A program made the position numbers and the translations under genes. DNA of 64,000 nt from Anoplopoma fimbria (lineage: Eukaryota > Chordata > Actinopteri > Perciformes > Anoplopomatidae), in assembly GCF_027596085.1 (NCBI RefSeq), contig NC_072459.1:22584728-22648727 (forward strand). Reading direction: 5' to 3'. Positions 1 through 12,600 of the stretch are shown here, piece by piece; the first letter of the stretch is position 1; every line of letters begins with the position of its first letter. Below the pieces are notes generated by a model. The model was not told where the DNA came from. It did no database searches and saw only the letters and a program-made list of their open reading frames with translations.

Positions 1-1312
1 AGCGAGGTCAAAATAAAAAGGAGACAACTGCCAAACCCGGAGGTGATTACTGCTTAGCCACAAACTCTCAAACATGCACAGCGCCACTGTATATGAGAAA
101 TGGCAGCAGCTCAGAGGGGCCCCGGGGTCATTACTGCAAAATTTAAAAAGTTGTATGTTTCATCAGGTCCTGGCAGTAGAAAGATTGAAATACTCCAGAT
201 GAACGCTTTGTAGTATTTTCATAACAACTCCCTTCTGCTGTCAATGACTTTGAAAAATACCATAGGCACATTTATACAGCTTAGGTTTGTTCAAGTCATT
301 CAAAATGTGGATTTAAGCAGGAGAGGAGGAACAGTTTAAGGAGAGTTGACCCAACACGTGTCACAGGAGTTTAACTATGTAGTTCCTGCTAGCCGAGTGG
401 AGCCTTACATTGTGTTTGGGCTCATTGTCTCAGTGTGAGATTGTCTTTGTCGGGTGCTGGAGGTTTTCCACATTCGAGGCGTTGGCTACAGACGTCCCAC
501 ACGTACTTTAGATATCACACGGCTTAAAGCAGGTAAGACTTGCTGCTCCCCATCAACACTATAGCTTAAATGTGAAACCTATTTCATGGAAGTTAAATTT
601 ACTTGATTTATAGTTTGCATCTGCGGTGTTGGTTCACATGAACAGGTGGCGTGTTTGGTACATGGTGTGCGATAGAGAATATTATTATTTGCCTCCTCTT
701 CTTGGAGGCAGATGATGTTGTTAAAAAAGGGTTTTCGGGAGGATTTGCATGGTTGTATACCAGCCTTCGACTTCAAGTTTTAGTATTCTGAAAGCAGGCG
801 CTTCTGCTATATGCACCCATGGCAGTTTCTAGCTCTCAGCTTAAAATATTTCATAAGTATTCTTGACTTTCCTCCTTGAAATTGAGCCTGCTGGTTGTAC
901 TCAATACCGTCATCAGCACCACTCTGAGGGGAAGCAGAGCAGGAAGCTCCTCTTCTTGGCTGAGACTCTCTCTGCAGGTTGCATTAGCAGCGAGTAGGAG
1001 GGTCAGTCATAATGCTTAGGCTCACTGCTGCTGCAAAAGAAGATCTGCAGTTCTTCAGTGTAAGTAAGACAGCCCTGTGTGATAAACGTATCTATGTAGT
1101 GAGCAAAGGAGATAAGCCGTGCAGCTCTTCTATACCCCATAACCCAGGAATGATAGTAATAATCCAGGACACTGTAACCTGCGATAAATGCTTTCCAAAG
1201 CTTAGCTAATACATTTCCTCTGTAGGCTGATGGGGTCTCACACAGCCACACAAGATATGCTCTCTTCTAATTGGCAGAAATCAGAACATTAGACCAGTGA
1301 CTTCCTACCATT

Positions 1313-1557
1313 ATGTACCCCAGGAAGTACTGGAGTGGCTATGAAACAATTAGTAACACGTCAAGAACAGTTTTGAGGTACTTGTACTTTACTTTAGCTT
1401 CTCAATGTTCTGCTTTATGCTTCAAAATGTTCAGAGGGAAATATTGCACTTTTTACTCTGCTACATTTACTTGGACAGTTAAGATACTATTTTTAGATAA
1501 CATTTTAAGATTGAAAAAAATCTCATAAAATGCAATGAATTGTTAAAGATTAAATAA
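1313..1557. repeat. Degenerate teleost interspersed repeat
   Basis: The segment TCAGAGGGAAATATTGCACT followed by CTACATTTACTTGGACAG and, later, TTGTTAAAGATTAAA resembles a very common unclassified fish repeat (its usual form has TCAGAGGGAAATATTGTACT). The copy is diverged and lacks clear ends. The assignment is from memory of the pattern; the class is not known to me. Confidence 0.45.
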
Positions 1558-1855
1558 GTGTCAACTGGGGCCCCTTGTCTCAATTCAGATGTCTATGAGT
1601 TGTTAGTAGTTCCACCAAGGAGACATTTCCCCTCTGAACCTGTCACATGGTTTCATTTCAACAATAGTTTGAGGAACAAAAAGAAGAAACAATCCAATGA
1701 TTCACAACAAAGATGGGAGGAAATTCCAGAAATGTTTAGTTTGTCTTCCGGAACTTCAGTTATTCCTCGTCAATCATCTCATGACCCTTCAGATCTATCC
1801 CGTGAGCCTATGGAGGGCCCAACTGAATTACCTAACCCCCCTCAACCAGCTAGAG

Positions 1856-2083
1856 TAATAATAATAATAATAATTAAGCCTTTATTAGTCCCACAATGGG
1901 GAAATTATTTCTCTGCATTTAACCCATCCCGGAGGAGCAGTGGGCTGCAATGAAGCGCCCGGGGAGCAACTTGGGGTTAGGTGTCTTGCTCAAGGACACC
2001 TCGGCATGTTGCCGGTAGAGGGGTTTGAACCACCAACCTTGTGGTTACGGGACAAGCGTTCTACCTCATGTGCCACAGCCGCC
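1856..2083 (-). mobile_element. tRNA-derived SINE, minus strand
   Basis: Read on the minus strand it begins GGCGGCTGTGGCACATGAGG, with an A-box-like element at 2064-2075 and a perfect B box GGTTCAAACCC at 2021-2031, spaced as in a tRNA promoter. Then comes TGTCCTTGAGCAAGACACC, a body motif widespread in fish SINEs, and a tail ending in GGGACTAATAAAG plus a (TTA)n run. It is non-autonomous and moved by LINE machinery. There is no sign that it is active. Confidence 0.75.
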
Positions 2084-2189
2084 AGTAACATCATACATAA
2101 TTGATGACTCATCATTATTAACAATATAATAATGTCAGATATAATAAGATAGGGGTCATGGGAGCATTACATCTACATGCTCCACTCAC

Positions 2190-2480
2190 TCTAACCTCCT
2201 CCACATACCCAGAACCAAACTGAGGACCATGGGAGATAGGGCCTTCAGTGTTGCCGCCCACACGCCTGTGGAATGCCCTCCCTGACACCTTGAGGGCACC
2301 ACAATCCACTGATTGTTTTAAAAAAGGTCTTAAAACATTTCTTTTTAAAAAATAATATTTGGCTCCCACTCTTAGATGTTTTTAAAACCCCCCTTTTTAT
2401 TTTTGCTTTTAACCTGTAGCCCTTTGAGATCTTCGGATGAAAAGGGCACTATAAATTAAATTTATTATTATTATTATTAT
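2190..2480 (+). mobile_element. 3' end of an L2/CR1-like LINE (5'-truncated)
   Basis: Translation shows the well-known C-terminal signature of fish L2-type reverse transcriptase ORFs: RTKLRTMGDRAFSVAA, then after a one-base frameshift LWNALPDTLRAPQSTDCFKK and GLKTFLFK, then a stop. The 3' UTR ends with TTTGAGATCTTCGG...GGGCACTATAAATTAAA and a (TTA)n microsatellite tail at 2461-2480, typical of these elements. Frameshift and truncation make it inactive. Confidence 0.78.
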
Positions 2481-2739
2481 GAGTACTTTAAAGCACATTC
2501 TGCATACTTATACTTTGATGGGATTGAAGAGTATTTTACACCATGGCATTGATACTTTTAGTTCAGTAACTGTTTTAATGACCCACTCTTCCCACAACTG
2601 ATTAAAACGGTATCCAACGCTGACCACATGAACCCACAGTGCACACACTGCTCTCTCATCTCCCAGTGGGAGGGGGCAGCCGCACAAAGCACTCTTTACC
2701 AGGGGAAGTTGGGAGCGATGGGAGGGGAGGCTCAGTGCT

Positions 2740-3007
2740 GCAGCTGGGTGCGGTGCGGTGCGGTGCTGGTGCGGTGCGGTGCGGTGCGGTGCGGTGCGGT
2801 GCGGTGCGGTGGTGCGGTGCTGCTGGAGATGCTGTTGTGGGAGTCATAATGAACGCCTTCAGTAAGTGCTGGGATGGATGAGGGAGGTCTACCAGTGAGC
2901 CGTCGTTCCTCCTGGCTCCGAGATGGTGTCACCTCTGCGATCCGGACTGGGGACACTGGGAGAGAACAACTACCAGTCTGAGAGTAGACGAGAGAGGGAG
3001 TAGAGAC
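2740..3007 (+). promoter_or_regulatory. Probable usp43 promoter / 5' UTR region
   Basis: This GC-rich stretch lies directly before the start codon. It holds a pentanucleotide repeat (2747-2821) and then purine-rich sequence. I see no clear TATA box or initiator at a usable distance, and CpG density rises into exon 1, which fits a TATA-less CpG-type promoter. The transcription start is not visible, and an upstream non-coding exon is possible. Confidence 0.4.
2747..2821. repeat. (GGTGC)n pentanucleotide microsatellite
   Basis: About 15 units of GGTGC/GCGGT with one interruption (ggtgctggtgc) near the middle. It lies 187-261 bp before the usp43 ATG. All frames on both strands are open across it, giving low-complexity ORFs (VRCGAVRCGAV; HRTAPHRTAP) that I do not regard as genes. 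Confidence 0.95.
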
Positions 3008-3613
3008 ATGGAGAGACAGAGCAGAGGCAGGGAGGACATGCAGACAACGAAGGAGGAGAAGCGCAAAGAGAAGAAGTCTGGGAAGCTCTTTCGAAGGAAA
3101 TCGTTGAAGTCAGTCGGGAGTTTCATGAACAGAATCATCAGAACTTTGGGCACTTTGACGCACTTTGGAGACGCAGACGCGCAGGACGCGGAGGACGACG
3201 ACGGGGGGTTCCGGAACGGAGCACCTTGCACCCTGATGGTCAGGGACGAGCTGCATGTGACTTGGGATCGCATGGTGAAGAACACCTCCAACACGTCTTC
3301 CTCCCTGTGCACCGGCAGAGACAAACTACTCCACCAATTCGCAGACAAAGTCCCCGGAGTCCTGGGGCTGAAGAACCACGGGAACACCTGCTTCATGAAC
3401 GCCGCGGTCCAGTGTTTGAGCAACACGGACTTGCTGGCAGAGTACCTGGGTCTGGAGCGGTACAAGATGGACCTGGGTCAGACCAGGATAAACGGGCTGG
3501 TGAAAGGTGAGGAGACCCGGCTGGCCAAGGGAGAAGTCACGGAGCAGTTGGCATCGCTGGTCAGGGCTCTGTGGACTCTGGAGTACACCCCACAGCTGTC
3601 TGTGGACTTTAAG
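3008..3613 (+). CDS. usp43: usp43 exon 1: start codon, basic N terminus, catalytic Cys box
   Basis: It encodes residues 1-202 and ends in phase 0 at AAG before the donor gtaccc. The ATG at 3008 is the first Met of the open frame; a second Met lies at codon 11. Residues 13-34 are strongly basic and Lys/Arg-rich, followed by SVGSFMNRIIRTLGTL, a short stretch shared with USP31 and unusual among USPs. Residues 55-65 are acidic. The Cys box is LKNHGNTCFMNA with Cys128 as nucleophile (codon 3389-3391) and Asn123 in the oxyanion position, followed by QCLSN. GEVTEQLASLVRALW near residues 174-188 is the next conserved helix of the catalytic domain. The exon is CpG-rich compared with the introns, as expected near a promoter. 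Confidence 0.95.
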
Positions 3614-6600
3614 GTACCCAGTGTGCACCTCACACACAGTCCACAGGTGGATTAGCAGTGTGCTTAGTGATGAAAAGAGCTGGTGATATTAAAAAGAAAA
3701 AGATAAGGGTTTTTAGTGGTTATCATTAACTAAAACACACACTCTCACATGATATGTCCCTCTGAGTCAGCTTACTGTTTAGTCAAACATGTGATAAACA
3801 CAGTATGCAATAAATACCACTATGAAGTGCACAGAGTAGCACTAACAAATACATTACATTACATTACATTACATTACAGTCATGTAGCAGACGCTTTTAT
3901 CCAAAGCGACTTACAGGAAGTGTATTCAACATAGGTATTCAAGAGAACTACTAGTCACCAGAAGTCATAAGTGCATCTCCTTTCTTAAACAAGCATCTTA
4001 AAGCATAAGCCAGAGCAAAAGTATAGTGCAGAGGCAAATTACTACGAGAACAATAATTGCAACAGACTAATACGAATACAATAAGTGCTACAAACTACTA
4101 CGAATAGGATAAGTGCAGTAAACAAATACAAATTCAATAAGTGCAGCGAACTGATACAAATGCAGTAAGTGCAACAACTAATATGAATGCAATAAGTGCT
4201 ACGAGGAAGGCTCAGGGTAGTACTTCTTGAAGAGGTGAGTTTTCATATAAGAGTTGTCCTTTTCTTTAATTGCCAATAGTGTAGCAACCATTGCAAGCGT
4301 AAAGTGCTTTGCTTTGTGACATCAGTGTTTCCCTGCTTAATGATAATGAGGCTGCTGTCTCTGCAGTCTGAGGGGCCCCGGGGTCAGCGGGTGACTTCTT
4401 CCACAACATAAAGATACGACCCACGCTGCTGGCATCGTTTTATGAACAACCCCAGTAGGTGTGCAATCACTTTAACTCAATCATCACTTCCTAGTTCTAG
4501 CTCCTGTGCTGCACTAACTAGTGTTTTTATTTCCTCTCACAGCGTGGCGAAGGAAGCATTGCAGTCTTTATTTAGAAGTGGTGCTGTTGCGATGCAAAGT
4601 GCCGTGGCTCAGGAAAGATTTACTGTAACACTTCCCACTTAATAATCTCCCCTGCCTGAGGATCAGGGTCTGTACCGTCCTATCAGGAGACCCTCAGGCT
4701 TCCCTTCTCTGCCCCCTGGAGCTACAGTAAGGGGGGAGCCGTATTTTATCTGCCTGCAGCTCTTTGCTCTGGATTTCTTTGAGCCATAGTTCAAGGCAAG
4801 AAGTAGATAATATGGAGCAACGAACAAAAAAAACCTCCACAATGGATCTATTCTTGGAAACGCTAATTACCCTGTAAGAAACCAGTACAAGTATGGCTAC
4901 TGAAATACCCTGACCTAAACTGTGTTTAGGCACCTCCAAGTCTTTCCTCACACTTCAATATGGTGTAAAGAGGAAGCCAACCTGAGTCCAACTAAGTATT
5001 TTTGCTGCATGAAAATTCAATCAGAATCAATTTAAATATCAGTTATTTTTGTTTCTCTTTTGCTCTCCCATCTGATGTTAAAGACTCTCCTGTCAACCAG
5101 AATCCTTACAGCCAATAACCCTCAATTTCCAGACCCTCACTTACATCTCGTCGCATGAGACTCAGATATTTTCAGGACAAACAATCAAAGGGAACAACAT
5201 GGAAACATCTTGCCAAGATAAAAAAGATAGTTTCAAAGAAAAACGGTAAACATTCTCCCTTGTGTGTGATTAGATGTTTCCTGTGTTAAACCGGGCCTTG
5301 CACTCACACAAACACACACGCACACACACATGGCTCTTGGCTGTGGTTTGGGAACATAGGAGGTCCAGAGTTCATGCAACTTAGGCCTTCTGAAATTGCC
5401 TGTTGAGTAATACCACAGCTGCCTAGAGGGAGGCATTATAAAATAATCAGATAGCTCCAAGGCTCGTGTCTGAGAGGCTCCCAATTGCGGGAACTCCAGC
5501 ATACATCACTTATAAACTATCCTCCAAAACTGATTGTTTTTTACTTTCAAAGCTGAATATATCTATTGTTGTTGTAAGCTGATTATTGCAGGCCTCTAAA
5601 AGTCAGGTGTTTTGTCAGAAAGGTTCAGGTAAAGCATCCAGATTAAAAGGACTCCCTATAGTACCCCTCGTCACATCACATGAATATTGATAAGAAATGA
5701 TAAAAAAAAAAGGCAAGTGTTGAAAGGAATCTCTTCTTTTTGACAATTACCCTTTCAACAGGAGGTACACTGTGCACTTCATTTTTATTTAATTAAAAAA
5801 TGAGTTATGCTGTTCATGTGCACCTCCTCTTTAAATGTGGAAACATCCTCTTTGATCTAAAGTTCTTCAAAGTTAATGAATCAGCAGTAGCTTCTTTACA
5901 GGTCAGTTAGCCGCAGAGTCCCCGCCAAGAGGAAAAACAGAACAACAAAGTCCTGCAGAATACCTGGCAGTCAGCCACATCCCAGCACCACCTGTATTGT
6001 AGGACATAAGAGGTGGAAGGATGGAGGCTGCTTACACAAATGTTCAATAAAGATTAGGTATCGCTGTGCTGCTTGGAGTCCTGAGCGTCGACTCTCACAG
6101 ATGTGTCCGTGAAGTCTCAGTCAGAGGGGTTGCGTTTCTTCAACCTGGGAGCAGATGTGATCTTTTGATCCGGACAGTTCCCGTGCGTTTTCTGCATCGC
6201 CCCCCTGGCAGGTTGTTGTGTTTGCACAGAGAGGCCTGGACAGGGACAGAGCCTGAAACTCAAACAGTTACAGAACAGCCAATTTATCAGTTTCCATAAC
6301 ACGAGAGGCCTGAGAAAGAAGGGAGTTAGGCTGAGCTGGACAGGAATGCCATCCTCCCTTCAGTGGATACTGATTGGCCTATTTAGGAAGCTAAATGTGT
6401 GCTGTGACGACAGCGGGTCTTGCTCACAGGTATGTGTCAATATTTGCCGTCTCCATGTTGTTTCCTAATGATTATCTATGTTGCTGGTTGCAGGTAGTCA
6501 GACGGCTCACAGAAGATGTGGAGTAGAGCAGTGACTCCTTACTAGGGCTTCATATACTTAACGTGGAAACATTGTGGAGTAGCTCAGTTGATTTGAAGAA

Positions 6601-9600
6601 AAGAGATTATGATTTGATTTATAAATAGATATCCACATATTGATTCAGCTTGAACAGATGAATGCCACGTGTTGACGGAGAAGAGCGACTGGAACATAAT
6701 TAATTGTGCAAAACAAATCCTCCGCCACACGTCGTGGTGGGCATGTCGATGCTCACAAGTCATTAGCAATAATTGAGTATAAAAGCAACCTACACTTTCT
6801 CCCACCATGTACCCGCTAGTGGGAAGGTTACTTTAGAAATGTTATGGGTTACAGATTACTAGTTACCTTGTTAACAATGTAATGAGTAATGTAACTATTT
6901 AATAACTTCATCAAAGTAATGTTACTTTTGTAATCACCAACATTGTGATTAGTAATTATTTGAATTATATATTTAACATCATTCATAACATTGCTGGCCA
7001 GTCCTGCGTCGTCGGGTTAGCTAGAAGTGCTGGATAATGGTTGAAATAGCTAAATTTAACAGTTCATATAGTTATCTTAAATAAGTGATAGACAGTTGAA
7101 ATACTTACCTATAAAGGAATGGATAAATGGTTGAAATATATAACATTAGCTAAATGATGTAGAGGAAATATGGAGTGTTTTCCGTATCTTTTAGTCAGAT
7201 GATTACACACATTACAAACTGGCCAGTGGCCATTATGCCACAGAGAGCAATAAAAAACACGGCACTTTTCACAACCTCAATTATATCACTGAGACAATTG
7301 CCACCTTCAAAAGGCTGGAGGTAATTACTGTTATTACCTTGCTGCACAACAGCTTTAGGTTAGTGCGTGTCCACGGTTCTCATGGTTAATAGCAGGGTAA
7401 CCCTGAATGTTTCCAGGGCATGAATTTAAAAAAGCATCTGCTGAACACTGCTACATGTTGAATCTTCTCCAATCAGTCTGATTTGTTGTTATGTTAAGTT
7501 TTACAGAATATAAACTATATTTGTGTGTGAAAATACATCCACAACATCTGGAGAATACACACGCTTAAGGCTGTAAACATCTCATTCTAAAATTCACAGC
7601 AGACAAAGACTAATAAAGATTATTATTGTAAACATGCAGTTCATCTTGCTCTTATGCTCTTCATGTAATAACAGAGACACACAGCTGTATAGTTGTTTTG
7701 GCTAATCAAGTAGCTCTATGTTTCTTAATCTTTTGTATTTTATTATCAATTTTCCCTAAAGTGATTGTGAGGAACCCGTGTTGGATTGCCTCTCACCACA
7801 TTTTTTACTTTGAGATCCATGAGTCAAAGGAAGTTTCATTTTCACTTTCAAGATGAGATCAGATGAGAAGATTAGAGAACCTTATCGCTCTGCCAAGACT
7901 CCAACAGCAGCTTTTCTCTGTTTATCAAATTGTATGTTCACATTTTGAACTTGTCAGTAACCACATCTCAGAAACTACTTTGAAGACACAGCAAAGGCTC
8001 TACTTCCAAAGTTATTACCATATACTGTATGTAAGAAGTGGACGTTATCATTGTGAGGTCACCCTCTGGTTTGTGCATTATGGTTTTGACTCCTTAAGTT
8101 TTGGTATTTTGTTGCAATCTTAGTTTTTGGCTCATTTTTTGCAACCAGAAGGAATACTGAATGCTGAATAGGACATTTTTAGGCGACCAAATATTCAATT
8201 AACTTTAGTGTACTCAAAACACAGAGTGAAAGGGTTAATGTTCTAAGATGAAAAACAGACCGGGCAGTTCCTTGCTTGCAACCTGTCAATCACAAGGTAG
8301 CCTTCGCCCTAAATCACACTCTGCTTTATGGTCTAATTCACTCTAAATAGCACCATAATTTACTCAATATACTTCATGCTGTATTGAAGAAGACTTACAA
8401 CTAGAGATTGAGACCATAAACTCATGTTTACATCGTTACTGAGGTCATAATTTAAGTGGGAAGAAGAGTAATTTTTCTCATAGACTTATTTTCAATCAGA
8501 CTTATTTTTGCAACCAGAGGAGTCGCTCCGTGATGGTCATTAGAAAGAATGCAGGTTTAAGACTGCTCCGGAGGTTGCCGCCTGGTTATAACTCTCCTCA
8601 CACTGAATGTCGCTCTTTTTAAAATGATTACAAAGAAGAGTAGACTTGAATAAACTGATCTGCTCCATCTTGTTTTCAAAGAACTGCAGCTTTATATCTG
8701 GCTACACGCTTTGCTCCAGGACCCTCCAGTGCTGGTTGTTAAAGGAGCAAAGGAGCTTTTTAAATTCAGTATCTCTGCCCATCTCGTTGAGAATCAGCCA
8801 GCAGCTCATCAGTGACAGGCCTCTGACTTCATCATCAGACATGCTACATCACGTTGTGGTGTAATAGTTATAAGAGGCATATCACATATTAGTGGATTAT
8901 GAAGCGATGATTACAGTCTGCTGCTCCCTCCGCTATAATCTCTCATCACTGCCTTTGCTTCTGCACGCTGCCAGCTGCGGTTCATGCAGCTAATTCCTGC
9001 CTAATTGAGTCGGGTGCCATTCACATCTGAAGTGTCATTATACTGTGTGTGCGCTAAAGCAGGCCTCAACCCACTTTTAAGAGGAATGTTATTCACACAT
9101 CTTTCTCCATGTCATATTTTTTCAGAAATTTAGATTATTCAGAAGAAAAAGGGGGAAGACGATACTTTTTTGACCGTAAAACTTTTATTAACGAGCATGT
9201 TTTTGTAGACAAGGGCATATTTTACAAATCTAAAATGTGAAATGACTCTGCATCTGTCAAAGTGTCGGCCTAATTTGCAATTCAGGGGTTCCTCTGATCA
9301 GCCCTCTGTGGAGAAGGCCGGGGTAGAAATGCCCAACAAACACAACCGAGCTGTCAAAACCTGTAAACAAGGGTTGCTTGAGATTTACATTTTTTGTTCG
9401 AGAATTCTTTACAAAGGATATCTAAGCAAGCCTGTTTAATTTGGCTTCTCCAGGTGACCACTACAGCTTCAACTCTAACAAGCTGTCACATTATAAAAGC
9501 AAATTAAAGTGCTAGTGCTTTTATTTTTCAGTGAAAACAATCTGGATAGGAAAAATATATTCACTGATTCAGAAGGTTTTCCTGTTAAGTGGCACTCTCC

Positions 9601-12600
9601 CTCACTTATGAAGTACACCTAATGTCATGATTATGTGGCTGCAGAAAAATGACACCATCATCCCGTACACCTCTCTCCTCTCCAGACTATAGTGTCCAAG
9701 TACGGATCGCAGTTTCGTGGTAACTCCCAACACGACGCCCTGGAGTTCCTCTTGTGGCTTCTGGACCGCGTCCATGAAGACGTCAATCTGGCCGCCCACA
9801 ATAACAACAACAAGACCAAAGCTCCCGGAAAGGTAAGAATCCAGCAGGCCGTTGGTTTATGTAGTAACAGTTAACATGAGAATACTCGTTGAATGGAAAA
9901 TATGTCACCCTTTATGGTAACATTTCATATTGAACGTTCACACTGCATGCTTAACCGATGCATTACTAATACATGACTCATTATAATTAAATACATGAAT
10001 TAATGCATTATATATCATGAACTCCTGTGACTTTATATATAGTGAAGCTGTATATCATGTGATTGCACAAAATCCGATGGATCATCATTTTATGAATGTT
10101 GATTCATACATTAATTAACGTGACATTATATCAGGTTTAAACAGGTGGGTGTGCATTTCACCCGCTGTTGCTGCATGAAGCTTTCTAAATGTTTTCAGAA
10201 ATGTTCCCCTCCAAGTGATCCATATAACTTAGTGTCCATATTTGTGTTATTTATTATCAAGCTAGCGAGTCTACCTTTACTGATAAGGCTGTCCAGAAGT
10301 CTTTTGATAATTCCACAGACAGCATCATCGCAGTTAACTCTCCAGGTCTTCAAATTTGATCTGCAGAGCAGCTTTCAAGCCTCCGAAACCAGCGTTGCAA
10401 TCAGGTGTGCATCCTTGCTCTGTGTCTAATGCCTTGCCCGCGGACATGCGTGACGTTTTTTGTCTTTGATTTTCTCCCAGCATGTCTCCTCCTCGAGGTA
10501 GGCCTGCAGTGCATCCTGGTACTCCTTGAATGGAACTTTGCTTTAATGGCTCACAGCAGAGCAGTTCAGAGTTTCCATATATTATTAAATACATGTTTTT
10601 ACTTTTGAAATAGACAACCCTCTTTATTGTAGTTTTAGCGGGGTGATAACCAGTGGCATAATTTATGAGAAGCGCTACACATGCGGCTGGTGAGTCATTG
10701 CAAATAAATCTACTCAAACTCAGTGCCCTTTGTTTCCCGAGGCACTAACTGCAATGAGTTATTCTGTTGTTTCATCATTATGGGATCGGGAGATATAGAG
10801 ATCAGGAAGTCTTACACTCCCAAGGCTATATATTGTATAATTTAAGGTAGAAAAACTCCTTTTCTATGAATTTATTATGACCGACATGTAACCTTTTTCT
10901 TGCGCTACTTGTATCAATTAAAAAGAAGGAAAAGCTTTTTTCCTCTGAAAGCAATAGGAATGCACTGTCAGTGCAGTACATCATTTTAAAGCCAAGGTCA
11001 TATTGAAAGTTTTGGCTAGAATGTAGAAGTAAGCCCAGCTCCTTTTTCCTCTGACTGAAGTTTAGCATTTGCTCCTCTTTTCAACTGCAGTTCTGCATCC
11101 TTCCATTAGTATTTGACTGAGGCAGTGAGACAAATGAAGTGATGGTGAGAGAAACAACTGTGTGTAGAGAGAGTATTCACCTTCCCTCTCTGGCTGTCCA
11201 TATCAATGAAAATCTTACTTGACAACTCCTCCCTGTCCTTATGTTATTGTTGATTCTACACAATACTCTGCTATTAAGAACTGAGCTTTATGTTTTTGTG
11301 AACTGAGTTGCCCTTTAATTCAGTGAACAATGGGGTTGGGGTTTGGTGCTATGGGGGATTCTGGACTGTGTATTTGAGTGCACATGGGTCTGCAGAGGAC
11401 GTGACAGGAGGTTAGACTGGAGAGCTGCTGATAAGGTCAGTCGTAATGCCGCACCTTGTTAACACCCAGGACATAAACTTATTCTTAAAAAAGCCAACTT
11501 CATCCTGGATCCCTCTATATGATGATATTAGCATGATGATTCATTTGATTGAAGGAATGGATGGTTTTTCTTGCCACTTTCTTTAGAGACCGTTAACTTG
11601 AACTTGTCAGCAGTAAAATTCTTGTACATGATTGGATGAAATCGGACAGTAAAACATTTTTGATGCCCAGCATCCAGTCACGTTTACTAACTGGAGTGAA
11701 CATAAAGCCAACGAAGATAAAGTTGGGTAGCTCCTATTCTAAAACACAAGCAGTGACCATTTGATTCATAACAAGCACCAGCAGAGGAAAGCTGGGGCAA
11801 ACTTGCCCAGTAGTTTAGTGTGAACTAAACAGGGACTGTGAGTCCTGTATCCATGGTGACTTGATTGTCTAGTCTGCAAGCAGTAGCGTCTTGGTGGCAA
11901 CATTCGTTGGCCAGTCCAACACTGCTTTTGGAACGTAGCCTAGTGTTGACAGTTCATCCAAAATATGCTGTGCACTGGTACAATCAAATCAATACTAAAG
12001 ACCTGTCAAACACAACCGCTATATCAATGCAATTGTGAGAATGAAAAAAAACTTTATTTGCTCTTTAGAGATTTGAGAATCAATAACAGAAGTAACATCT
12101 CATTTTGGGGTCACTTTGCAAATGGATAAAGCCAAAGGGTCAAAAAGTTCCCCCAGTCAAATATATTTTAATAGCCCTGCTAGCAGCATGGCTCTTGGGT
12201 ATGCTGGTATGAAGCTTGTTGTCCGCCACTTTGGTCCAGACTTAAATATCTCAAACATTACCTCCAACAATGTGGAAAAGGTTGTGAGGTTGACCATTGG
12301 CTATGTGCATTGTCTAAAGGAATGCAGAATGCTGAACTATGAAGCAAATCTCTGATCAGTATTGTTCCTACCCGTCTTTGTGGTCATAAACTTTGGGCAG
12401 TAACCAAAAGAACGAGATTGAAGATACAAGCAGAGTATGCAAAATATCTATATATTTAGGTTTGCATGAACAATTCCACAGCAGTATGAGCCTCCCATGT
12501 AAAGTCTGTGTTTAGTCCATTCCCTTGTTAATCTTTGTGACATTTCCTAGGACTGTGAAAACCTCTTGACGTCTTTTAATTAGGGATGATTTCAGAAGAA

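Larger units (their letters stand above)
1..2739. other. Upstream intergenic DNA
   Basis: No gene recognised. 1-1312 shows no repeat or coding pattern I can name. 1313-1557 resembles a common fish repeat. 1558-1855 is open in one plus frame, but the frame runs into a (TAA)n tract (six Ile codons) and has no recognisable domain. 1856-2083 is a SINE and 2190-2480 an L2-like LINE end. 2481-2739 shows nothing notable. Confidence 0.6.
3614..9685 (+). other. usp43 intron 1 (6072 bp)
   Basis: GT-AG, phase 0. It holds a fish repeat with internal 28-bp units (3851-4250), repeat remnants at 6821-6955 and 8019-8590, and a weak CA-rich patch near 5307-5330. Between 6980 and 7160 there are three diverged copies of a TGGTTGAAATA-like motif about 50 bp apart. 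I see no gene. 4260-6820 and 8591-9685 show nothing I can name. Confidence 0.85.

Noticed and set aside
1558..1953. 131-codon frame upstream of usp43
   Set aside because: No recognisable domain; it runs through a (TAA)n-derived poly-Ile stretch into the tail of a SINE.
2628..2956. Overlapping open frames on both strands (RCGAVRCGAV and HRTAPHRTAP proteins)
   Set aside because: They are produced by the pentanucleotide repeat, which has no stop codon in any frame.
102..4386. GAGGGGCCCCGGGGTCA seen both near 115 and near 4370
   Set aside because: The shared block is only 17 bases and includes a simple GC palindrome; flanks do not align, so a repeat family cannot be claimed.
10334..10717. 127-codon minus-strand frame in intron 2
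   Set aside because: No domain, no splice-site context and no codon pattern that suggests selection.
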